From positions 1 through 35,849 of the forward strand of contig JAEYVF010000099.1 in assembly GCA_023432005.1 (NCBI GenBank): a DNA stretch of 35,849 nucleotides, read 5' to 3'. The translations under genes and the position numbers were made by a program. Shown in pieces: positions 16,401 through 23,395 of the stretch. This stretch comes from Actinomycetes bacterium (lineage in GTDB: Bacteria > Actinomycetota > Actinomycetes > Actinomycetales > Microbacteriaceae). The first letter of the stretch is position 1, and the number at the start of each line of letters is the position of its first letter. The notes under the pieces were generated by a model that saw only the letters and a program-made list of their open reading frames with translations, did no database searches and had not been told where the DNA came from.

Positions 16401-16509
16401 GCAGCCTCGCCAGGAGGACATGATCGAGATGCTGGCGCGGAGGGACATCGTGGACGGCGAGCTTCCCACCATCGATCTTCGGCCGCCGGATACGCGCCGA
16501 ACCCTGTAG
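13423..16509 (+). CDS. Large SF2 helicase of the DUF6361/PLD operon
   Basis: The 1028-residue product is a superfamily 2 helicase or translocase. Walker A is VADETGLGKS (about 42-51), motif II is IILDEFQRF (D270, E271), and motif III is LLLSATPYKP (about 303-311). The second RecA domain, near the C-terminus, has STSVGQEGIDFHWWSH (about 870-886) and FEQREGRVNRYAGHA (about 897-911), with the Gln and Arg residues of motif VI. A region of about 550 residues separates the lobes, much longer than in minimal helicases, and probably carries a partner or DNA-binding domain. GTG start overlaps the PLD stop (GTGA) and has GGAGG at 6 bases. It probably loads on or unwinds invading DNA for the PLD protein. 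Confidence 0.9.
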   Translation: MSGVDVEAVLAGLKRFQRATVEHVIDRFYGAGAVGGSGRFLVADETGLGKSIVARGVIARAIEQLQRDDSVDRIDVVYVCSNADLAQQNLRRLNVTGEEHIGMATRLTMLAKESRRLAEPSALGGKKVNLVSFTPGTSFKDGGWRTGSSSERAMLTVILDRLVNESKSDRRSTRLLMQASVGTLERFSRIVDQLESDLREPDPRIMAAFHRLIASDGTLDAFLELREEARGKTKRSDQLRHRSANLTARLRQSLAKAGVDTLEPDLIILDEFQRFRHLLDPESGDAAELAHALFDHPAAKVLLLSATPYKPFTNSDDADDDHYRDFLATVRFLAGGDADAVARVAKSLDAYRRALVAGGDAADAALRVREQLSPLMARSERPPVAEREDLVTVRHLATAVPSTDDIRGWAALRRLGEAAGAAVDVEYWKSIPYFANFMDGYLLARRVDAGLARADAAVADALAGARTLDRAALESFDPVDLGNGHLRALAEQTVGAGWWKLLWVPPTLPYLEPGPVYREFGDGGVTKQVIFSAWSGVPTAVAALLSYEADRRAAGERRVLTANTPEARKAVRARLLYPLDEGRPAAMSTLALFWPHPALAALGDPLAAARQAGAMVSAEHLTQQLDARLAGAPGAAQAWEASFATPGALPAGLADASPQDLAAGGDEEDGSAGLIEHIRLARATASVVPHTHPELASLAAHAPGNIAWRALHGIAGEGATKEGLWRAAFELADGIRTLFNRTESIALLTTLYGDEPNYWQSVLAYCADGNLQAVLDEYLYQLWSETGGAELDDAGLLEVARRAAGAMSLRPARYEARDTSPERAEIPLMARFALRYGGKYATDADEQSGVRQSEVRAAFNSPFAPFVLASTSVGQEGIDFHWWSHSVIHWNLPSNPVDFEQREGRVNRYAGHAVRKNVGERHWDDVLASGDVRAWRAAFDAASRDAASEFSPWWVYPGSARIHRVLAAYPLSRDIDRYERLRSALTLYRLTLGQPRQEDMIEMLARRDIVDGELPTIDLRPPDTRRTL

Positions 16510-16512
16510 CTT
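16507..16512 (+). promoter_or_regulatory. -10 box of a leaderless promoter for vsr
   Basis: TAGCTT overlaps the helicase stop codon region and ends 7 bases before the vsr ATG. vsr lacks a ribosome binding site, so it could be transcribed separately as a leaderless mRNA as well as from the operon. Confidence 0.4.
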
Positions 16513-16519
16513 CGTCGCC

Positions 16520-16933
16520 ATGTCCTGGGCGACTTCCGACGGCGTGCGCAAGTCGATGCTCGCCAATCGTCGCCGGGACACCGCGCCCGAGGTCGCGATC
16601 CGCCGGCTCCTCCATGCCCGCGGGCTGCGGTTCCGCGTCGACTACCGAGTCGTCCCGGTCAGCCGAACACGCGCGGACATCGCGTTCACCCGCCGCAAGG
16701 TCGCGATCTTCGTGGACGGGTGCTTCTGGCACGGATGCCCGATCCACGCGACGCAGCCCAAGCGCAACTCCGACTACTGGGGGCCGAAGCTCGCCCGCAA
16801 CATCGAGCGCGACGCTGAGACGTCAGCCCTGCTGCGTGAGAACGACTGGACGGCGCTTCGCTATTGGGAGCACGAGGATCCGGAGACGGTAGCTGACGAC
16901 ATCGAGCGTGTGGTGAGGGCGTACGACTCGTGA
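16520..16933 (+). CDS. vsr: Very short patch repair endonuclease Vsr
   Basis: The 137-residue product matches Vsr, which nicks 5' of T in T:G mismatches left by deamination of 5-methylcytosine. Key segments are ANRRRDTAPEVAIRRLLHAR (E24), RADIAFTRRKVAIFVDGCFW with D53 in place of the catalytic Asp, then HGCPIHATQ (H71, metal-site Cys), and NSDYWGPKLARNIERDAE. It is slightly shorter than the E. coli enzyme (156 residues). It normally sits beside its C5 methylase. Here the only C5 methylase is 14 kb away on the other side of the DISARM operon. It is 10 bases after the helicase stop and 12 bases from the convergent drmC end. Confidence 0.92.
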   Translation: MSWATSDGVRKSMLANRRRDTAPEVAIRRLLHARGLRFRVDYRVVPVSRTRADIAFTRRKVAIFVDGCFWHGCPIHATQPKRNSDYWGPKLARNIERDAETSALLRENDWTALRYWEHEDPETVADDIERVVRAYDS

Positions 16934-16945
16934 CGATCCGGCCCG

Positions 16946-17662
16946 CTACACCTCGATGAGCCGACCGGCCGAGCGCAGCTCCGAGAACCGCCCCCGCATC
17001 TTCGACGCGAAGTCGGCGTCGCGGACGATCACGCCGGCCTCGAGATTCCGCTCTGCCGCCGCATCCGAGAGGTTGGCGCTCGTGACGAAAGCGAGTCGCG
17101 AGTCGACGATGACGACCTTCGCGTGCTGCAACCCGTAGCCTCCGTCGGCCGGGACGAAGGTCCAGAACGTCGCGCCCTCGAGCTTCGACTTCAGCATCGA
17201 GAGGGTCGCTCCGTCGTTCACCTTCGAGTCCACGAGCAGGGTGGTCCTCACGCCCCGCGCGGCGGCACGCCAGAGCGCTTCGACGAACGCCGAGCCGGCG
17301 GTCGCCGAGTAGGTCGAGGCGAACACGTCCTCCGTCGCCTCGTCGATGATGTGCGATAGGGCGCTCGTCGTGTGGTCGCCGTCGCCGTCGAAGGTCGGAC
17401 CGCTCCAGACGGCCCGGATGCTCGTGCTGCTGCGCGAGGCCGCGGCGGCGAGGGCGCGCAACACCGCTGCGAGCGTCTCGGCACCGAGCAGGGCGTGGCA
17501 TGCGGAGAGATGCGCGCGTGATGGCGAGTCCTCGGGGAGCTTCGCCAGCGCCTTCGGGAGCGAGCCGTCTATCTCGAGGCTCGACGCGATCTTGACCGCC
17601 TGCGACGGCGAGATCGACACTGCGAGCAGTTCGAGCGCATCGGCCACGTCAGCCCGCCCCAT
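16946..17662 (-). CDS. drmC: DISARM protein DrmC, PLD-like
   Basis: The 238-residue product is DrmC, the phospholipase-D-like member of DISARM. It has one HKD motif: H180-A-K182 with D187, then TSANLSD and the Glu of RNLEAG. The N-terminal 80 residues are helical. With a single HKD it probably works as a dimer. Its contribution to DISARM has been reported as non-essential in some systems. ATG at 17662 overlaps the drmB 3' end by 14 bases, so it is translationally coupled. It is the last gene of the leftward operon and ends 12 bases from vsr. Confidence 0.9.
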   Translation of the reverse strand: MGRADVADALELLAVSISPSQAVKIASSLEIDGSLPKALAKLPEDSPSRAHLSACHALLGAETLAAVLRALAAAASRSSTSIRAVWSGPTFDGDGDHTTSALSHIIDEATEDVFASTYSATAGSAFVEALWRAAARGVRTTLLVDSKVNDGATLSMLKSKLEGATFWTFVPADGGYGLQHAKVVIVDSRLAFVTSANLSDAAAERNLEAGVIVRDADFASKMRGRFSELRSAGRLIEV

Positions 17663-19706
17663 CGATTCGGATGTCGGCGAGCAGCGGCGCGAGACCGAGC
17701 GAGCCCTCATGCAGGTCGAGCACGAATCGTCGGTCGAGGAAGCGATTCGCGCGCTCACACGAAGTCTCGGACAGGAAGACGCAGAAGTGGCACGCGGCGC
17801 CATGCAGGAAGTCCTCCTGCTCCTTCGGCACGCGGTGTGCGCAGATCGGGTCCGAGGAGCAGCGCTCGGAGCGGTGCAACGCCTCGTGCATCACCTCCTC
17901 GAGTCGCTCGGTGCGAGCGAGGTCGACGAGGCCCCCGAGGGTGCCCTCGCTGTCGGGGGAGGTGGTGGTGATGAGCATCCCGGCCGCCGCCGCGCGACCC
18001 TCCTCTTCGCGCCACGCGTAGATCCGTTCCGAGAGCGAGGCCGACCCGTAGCCGCTCGACATCGCCATCTCGCGGATGAGCAGGTGCGACAGGGTGTGAA
18101 GCGCCCAGTATCGGGGCGGCGGCATCCGGTCCTCGGCGACGAGCTGCGTCGCCGTCCTGCTCTGGCGCCGATCGAGGTTCCGCTCGTGGGCGGCGACGTG
18201 CGCTGCCCACACGTCGGAGTGGAGCGCAGCCTCCTCCCACTCGGCGACCACCGGCTCCGAGAGACGGATGAAGACGCCCTCGCCGCGGTCCTCGGTCGCC
18301 GGTGCCCACTTCGGCTTCCCGGAGATGGCGATCGGTGCGATGCGTGTGGCGTCGTCGCCGACCCGGTCGAGTGCGTCGATGCGGGTGAAGCCGACGAACG
18401 CATTCGCCTTCCTGACGCGGTCGACCGCGACGACCTCCTGCACGACCGGGGTCAGAGACTCGGCGACAGGCACCGCGTGCACCTTGAACCCGTTGCGGCG
18501 GTCCTCGGTGAGGAAGTCGTCGGGGTGCGTGAGCGTCGCCCACTCGGGCACCAGCAGGTGATTGGGGTCGTATCCCGACGGAGCCGGCGGCGGCGGCGCG
18601 AGCGGCGGGATGTCTCCCCGCGCGATCTGCACCGCCTGCCAGAGGTCCGCGTCCGAGACGCCTGCGAACTTCGCCGTCATGTGCTCGGGTGCGAACTGCC
18701 GCCACCCCGCGACGTCGGTCGCCGACGTGAGCTTCGCCAGCTGAGCCGGAGGCAGCCCCATCACCTCCGCGACGACATCCGCGGCCTGCGGCTCTCGCCG
18801 CGACGGCAGCACGAGCACGCTGATCGTGGCGGGGAACCACTGGTTCGCCGCCCCCAGCAGCATCAGCCGCACCTCGCCCTGGCAGGGGGCGTCGGCCGGA
18901 GCGAAAGTCGGCAGGTGCGGATGCCGGCCACGACACTGCGGCAGCGAATCCTCACCACCCGCCCGGGTGATCTCGGCGATGTTGCGGGAGGTCTCGCACT
19001 GCACGCACAGGATCGATACCTGCGGGCCGAGGTTCGAACGCCATTCCCGCATGCGCAGCTGCGGCTTCGCCACGCATTCCTTGCGGTTGCCGTCGGCCCC
19101 GTGCACCCAGTCGTCGTAGGGGAACTCGTCCAGATGTCCGTTGGTGCACGCGATCAAGTACCGCGCGGGCACCGCGACGCGGTCGCGCCCGTCGCCCTTG
19201 AAGCGCCCCTTGCACTTGCGGTGCACGAAGCGCGCCATGTCGGGGCGGTGCTTGCGCGTGTTCTCGAACTCGAAGACATTCGCGGAGACGGGCGCGAGCA
19301 GGTCGCAGCCGGTGCACCGCAGCCATTGCGGGAACACCCGCGTCGGGATGCCGATGGGTGTCGAATCGCCGCCGAGCTCGTCGGGCAGCCACGGCGGCTG
19401 CCGCAACTCGCCCACCTGGTGACCGAGCTGCCGGCGCACCGCCTCGAGCAGTCGCGGCACGAGCACGAGCGACGGCTCGCCTCCCAGACGCGCGTAGGCG
19501 TTGTCCCATGCGTCGATGCCCTGCGGCATGACGGCGAGATGCGGGAGATCCACGGTCGCGCCGATGCCGGACGTGTACAGCATCGCGCTTGGGCGGATCG
19601 ACCCGACCCTCGCGCGGTTCTTGGGCTTCTGCGCCGCGTCGACGAACGGGTCGGCGATGTCGCCGACGACGCCGACCGTCGTCTCCGGGGTCGTCTCGTC
19701 GCTCAC
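17649..19706 (-). CDS. drmB: DISARM protein DrmB, DUF1998
   Basis: The 685-residue product is DrmB. It has several zinc-binding clusters: RCTGCDLL near 130, CTNGHLDEF near 185, CVQC near 225, and the DUF1998 signature HGAACHFC ... TSCERANRFLDR at about 635-660. DrmB pairs with the DrmA helicase to form the core complex that binds DNA with a single-stranded end. The start is GTG at 19706, overlapping the drmA stop (GTGA) with AAGGA upstream; a longer in-frame start exists at 19736 but would lie inside drmA. A Pro-rich linker (PPLAPPPPAPSG) lies at about residue 370. Confidence 0.93.
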   Translation of the reverse strand: MSDETTPETTVGVVGDIADPFVDAAQKPKNRARVGSIRPSAMLYTSGIGATVDLPHLAVMPQGIDAWDNAYARLGGEPSLVLVPRLLEAVRRQLGHQVGELRQPPWLPDELGGDSTPIGIPTRVFPQWLRCTGCDLLAPVSANVFEFENTRKHRPDMARFVHRKCKGRFKGDGRDRVAVPARYLIACTNGHLDEFPYDDWVHGADGNRKECVAKPQLRMREWRSNLGPQVSILCVQCETSRNIAEITRAGGEDSLPQCRGRHPHLPTFAPADAPCQGEVRLMLLGAANQWFPATISVLVLPSRREPQAADVVAEVMGLPPAQLAKLTSATDVAGWRQFAPEHMTAKFAGVSDADLWQAVQIARGDIPPLAPPPPAPSGYDPNHLLVPEWATLTHPDDFLTEDRRNGFKVHAVPVAESLTPVVQEVVAVDRVRKANAFVGFTRIDALDRVGDDATRIAPIAISGKPKWAPATEDRGEGVFIRLSEPVVAEWEEAALHSDVWAAHVAAHERNLDRRQSRTATQLVAEDRMPPPRYWALHTLSHLLIREMAMSSGYGSASLSERIYAWREEEGRAAAAGMLITTTSPDSEGTLGGLVDLARTERLEEVMHEALHRSERCSSDPICAHRVPKEQEDFLHGAACHFCVFLSETSCERANRFLDRRFVLDLHEGSLGLAPLLADIRIDGAG

Positions 19707-22700
19707 TTCACGTCCTTCTTCGGGGGGAACGTCCACCTCGGAGTCGCCGCTCCGACCGGCTCGGCGAGTTTGCCGGGGAACGGCGAGACGAGCAGGTCGA
19801 TCTCGGGCTGCACCTCGCGCATCGAGTTCGCCACCTGGAAGAGCCGGTCGCTCTCCTCGCCGATCGAATCCTCAGGGCTCACCAGCAAGGGGGTGACGTG
19901 CTGCTTCGGCAGCGTCTTACGCGCGTACGTGAGTGCGCCGGCTTGCGCATCGCTGCGCTCGGTCCACTCGTCGAGCCGCAGCACGAGCTTGCTCTTGGCC
20001 AGGTCTGCGGCGTCGTCATCGCCCGCTTGCGCGACGCGCGCGACGAGCTTCTCCACGAGCTCGTCGAGGGCGGGGCGGCGTTGCACGACTCGGCCGGCAC
20101 CTGCGGTCGTATCGGGCGACAACGAGGCCGCGCCCGTGGACGCATCCATGACGCGTGCCGCGGCCACGATGAGTGCTGTGAGCCCGCGCTCCAGCGACGC
20201 CTCGGAGAACGGCGTGACCGACAGTGCCTCCACATTCGCGTAGAAGGTGTGGTGATAGTGCTCGAACTGCTCGTAGTGCGCCATGTCGCGCGGGCGGGAG
20301 CGATTCGCGAGCGTGACGACGAGTCCTGGCTTTGATGCCTCACGTCCCACGCGCGACGACGCTTGGATGTACTCGGCTGTGTTCTTCGGCTGCCCGACGA
20401 TGAGCATGAGTCCGAGGCGGGGCACGTCGACGCCGACCTGCAGCATCGACGTGGCGAGCACTACGTCGAACGGCAGCTCGCGTTCGGGGAGCTTCTCGCC
20501 GGCAGCGAGTTTCGCCGCCATCACCCGCCGCCCCTCGGTCGAATCGACTGCGGGATCGAACGGCGAGGCGAGGTGCGTGAGCGTCCTCCCGATCTCCGAC
20601 GACGAGATGCGCGAGGTGAGTTCGCCGATCTTCAGCGGCGTCCGACGCCGGACGTAGCCACTGTTCTTGTCGGGATTGCTCACGCGGGTCGTCACGTCGT
20701 CTTCGAGGTATCGCCGCATACCTGCGAGTTCGCGTGTCGCCGAGAAGTAGTCGACGAGCGTGAGGTACGGCTCGGCCGCGGCCCCGTGCGTGTCGAGCAG
20801 CTTCTGGCCGGCGAGCAGCAGGATCTCGCTGAGCCGGATCTCGGCGAGGGTCAGCCGCGCCCCGTGGAGGCAGACCCCGAGATAGAGGCGCCCGGGCTCC
20901 TCGCCGAGCGGCACCTCCTTCGAGAAGAAGGTGTCGCTCACCGTGAGCACCTGCGGCGGGAAGACCTCGACATCCCGGGCGTAGAGCTTCTGCACCTGGT
21001 CGCCGGCTCGGCGTACGGTCGCGGTGGAGGCGATGACGAGCGGCTTCACCGCCTTGGCGGATGCCGCGTCGCCGAGCTCCCAGCTGGAGAGTACGTCGAT
21101 CGCACCCTCGAAGAGACCGACCGCCGTGCCGAGCGCTCCGGTGATGAGGTGCAGCTCGTCCTGGATGATGAGGTCGGGCGGGCGGAGCCGGCCGACGGTC
21201 GTCACCTGGGTCGGCCCGTAGTCGCGGCCGTTCTTCTTCGATGCGTTGTGGGTATCGGACCCGCATACGCTCGCGTCGGTGTCGGCGTGCTTGTAGCCGT
21301 GGCGCGGGCAGTACTTCGATACGTACCCGAAGATGCTCGCGGCTTCGCCTTCGCGCGCGAGGCGGGCGAACTTGTCGACCGTGGCGAGCAGGAAGGTCGG
21401 CGGGTGCCGGTAGATCTCGTCGTCGACCGTGAGCACCGGCAGCCCCTCGACCGCGGCACCCCCTGCAGCGAACGGGCAGGAGGCGCGACGGTCGCCGCAG
21501 TACACGCGGATGCGCTTCTCGACATCGTCGGCCTCGACGTCGCTCTTGCCGTTGATCGCGGTCCCGCACCACGGGCAGTGGTCGAACTGCAGCACCGACA
21601 GGCCGTACGCCGAGCTGCCTTCGCTCTCGCGGACGTCCTTGACCTGCTCGGCGGCTTCCGAGAAGCGTTTGGGGCTGACGCTCGACCCGACCCAGAGCCC
21701 GATGCGGAACGGCACCGATCCCCACGTCGTCGGGTCCTCACGCCGGACGAGCTCCGCCGCGCACAGCAGCGTCGTGGCACGGATGAACTGCTGGGAGGTC
21801 AGCAGCCGCAGGGTGTACCGCATGAGCACCGCCACACCGTCGCCGCCGTCGAGCATCCCCTCGGGCGTCTCGACCTTTCCCTGCAGACGCCGGATGCCGA
21901 AGGTGAATGCGGCGAGCCCCAGGTAGGCCTCGGTCTTGCCACCGCCGGTCGGGAAGAACAGCAGCTCCGCACGCGGGAAATCGGACGATCGTCGCTTGTG
22001 CGTCGGGTCGACGACGGAGGGCAGCTGCATGAGGATGAATGCGAGCTGGAACGCCCTCCAGGATGCTGCCTTGTCTCCCCGGGACTCCACCTGCGCCACG
22101 GCGTCGGCGATCTTCAGCGAGGGCTGCTCGATGCGGAGCGCAGCAACCTGCGATCGCAGTCGCTGGTCGCGCATCGTGCGGTTCATGAACCAGAAGGCCT
22201 TGCGTGCCTGCTCGCTCCGGGTGAGCAGTTCGAGCCCTTCGCCGAGGCGCTCGAGCGCGGCCCGGCCGTCGGCGACGCCGATCTCAGCCTCCGCGCGCAG
22301 CCATGAGGGCAGAATCGTGCTCTCGGCTTCCTGCTCGTCGAGCCAGTCCGAATAGGCGGAGATGATCAGCCGCAGCCCGGCGACCAACTCTTCGTCGGAT
22401 GCGTCCATCAGCGCTCGCATGCTGAGCACAGCGCCTTCGACCTCGGGCGCTCGGGTCTGCGGCACCTCGGCGGTCGGAAGCCAGGTGGTGCGCACCGCGG
22501 TGGCGCGGCGGGATCCGTCGGCGGCGACATCCCAGGTGGCGGACGCCGTGCGCCCGACCGCGAACTCGAGCCGGTCGCGGTAGAGCAGGTCGAGCCGCCG
22601 CACCTCGGGGTCGCGTGACTTGCGGTCGTGCTCGATCGGGTCGCGTGTCGGCAGGAAGACCGCGGCGGTCCCGTCTGGCGCCGTGACCTCGAGCTCCGCC

Positions 22701-23395
22701 TGGAAGAGCCAGAGCTTCGGCGGCAGTTCGCGGCCGGTGACGACCTCGTTCAGCAGCGCCGCTTCGACCACACGCCGACCGCCGTGATCGAAGACCTCGA
22801 CCGAGATGACGACGTCGTCGCCCAGCGGTTCGCGATGGCGGTGCATGCTCGGGATCGCCGAGATGTCGATGTCGACGGTCTTCTCGAACGGTGTTCGGTC
22901 GTAGTACGTCTGCGTTCGACCGGTGTCGGGATCGCTCTCCCGGCGTGAGCTGTAGCGCCCCCAGCGCGCGATGAATCGGAGCGAGGTCGTGTCGGCGGCG
23001 ACCTGGAACCGGAGGCCCATCGACGACGGTGCGATGATCTTGGACTCGGGTCCCCTGTCCTCGTCGGGCTCGGTGGGGGAAGCCTCGGCGATCGCTTCGT
23101 CGTCGTCGACCGGCACGCCCTGCACCTCCTGGGCGTCGGAGAGATCCGACACCGCGAGAGTCTCGTCGCTACGGACGTCGTCGAGGGAATCGGGCTTGGG
23201 AGTCGTCCCGGCTTCGCTCGATCCCGCGCCCGCGAGCAACGAGATGGGAGCGAGCGCGCCCGACAGGTAGCGGGCGCGCGGCGTGCCGACGATCGTCTCC
23301 GTCGGCCCATCCCAGGGGCCGACGAGGTCGCGCCCGAGCAGGTCGAGCAACTCGCCACGCACCTGCGTGGAGGTGACGGGGGATTCGTCGGCCAC
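19703..23395 (-). CDS. drmA: DISARM helicase DrmA
   Basis: The 1230-residue product is DrmA, an SF2 helicase. Walker A is FFPTGGGKTEAYLG (about 478-491), motif II is LIIQDELHL (about 741-749), motif III is VIASTATVRR (about 788), and motif VI is YIQASSRVGRE near 1010. A zinc ribbon (CPWCG near 605, then paired Cys) sits between motifs I and II, with further CPRHG/Cys residues near 690. The N-terminal 180 residues are acidic and low in complexity. GTG at 23395 shares one base with the drmMI TAG; longer upstream readings lie wholly within drmMI and are not family-like. It forms the DNA-sensing core with DrmB. Confidence 0.95.
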   Translation of the reverse strand: MADESPVTSTQVRGELLDLLGRDLVGPWDGPTETIVGTPRARYLSGALAPISLLAGAGSSEAGTTPKPDSLDDVRSDETLAVSDLSDAQEVQGVPVDDDEAIAEASPTEPDEDRGPESKIIAPSSMGLRFQVAADTTSLRFIARWGRYSSRRESDPDTGRTQTYYDRTPFEKTVDIDISAIPSMHRHREPLGDDVVISVEVFDHGGRRVVEAALLNEVVTGRELPPKLWLFQAELEVTAPDGTAAVFLPTRDPIEHDRKSRDPEVRRLDLLYRDRLEFAVGRTASATWDVAADGSRRATAVRTTWLPTAEVPQTRAPEVEGAVLSMRALMDASDEELVAGLRLIISAYSDWLDEQEAESTILPSWLRAEAEIGVADGRAALERLGEGLELLTRSEQARKAFWFMNRTMRDQRLRSQVAALRIEQPSLKIADAVAQVESRGDKAASWRAFQLAFILMQLPSVVDPTHKRRSSDFPRAELLFFPTGGGKTEAYLGLAAFTFGIRRLQGKVETPEGMLDGGDGVAVLMRYTLRLLTSQQFIRATTLLCAAELVRREDPTTWGSVPFRIGLWVGSSVSPKRFSEAAEQVKDVRESEGSSAYGLSVLQFDHCPWCGTAINGKSDVEADDVEKRIRVYCGDRRASCPFAAGGAAVEGLPVLTVDDEIYRHPPTFLLATVDKFARLAREGEAASIFGYVSKYCPRHGYKHADTDASVCGSDTHNASKKNGRDYGPTQVTTVGRLRPPDLIIQDELHLITGALGTAVGLFEGAIDVLSSWELGDAASAKAVKPLVIASTATVRRAGDQVQKLYARDVEVFPPQVLTVSDTFFSKEVPLGEEPGRLYLGVCLHGARLTLAEIRLSEILLLAGQKLLDTHGAAAEPYLTLVDYFSATRELAGMRRYLEDDVTTRVSNPDKNSGYVRRRTPLKIGELTSRISSSEIGRTLTHLASPFDPAVDSTEGRRVMAAKLAAGEKLPERELPFDVVLATSMLQVGVDVPRLGLMLIVGQPKNTAEYIQASSRVGREASKPGLVVTLANRSRPRDMAHYEQFEHYHHTFYANVEALSVTPFSEASLERGLTALIVAAARVMDASTGAASLSPDTTAGAGRVVQRRPALDELVEKLVARVAQAGDDDAADLAKSKLVLRLDEWTERSDAQAGALTYARKTLPKQHVTPLLVSPEDSIGEESDRLFQVANSMREVQPEIDLLVSPFPGKLAEPVGAATPRWTFPPKKDVK

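Noticed and set aside
17346..20243. Very long open frame on the plus strand opposite drmB and drmC
   Set aside because: Its translation is rich in Arg, Gly, Val and His with no domain, and it mirrors drmB codons. Antisense frames stay open in such G+C-rich DNA. The minus strand holds recognised DISARM proteins.
20363..22306. Long open frame on the plus strand opposite drmA
   Set aside because: It is antisense to the DrmA helicase motifs and its composition is typical of a shadow frame.
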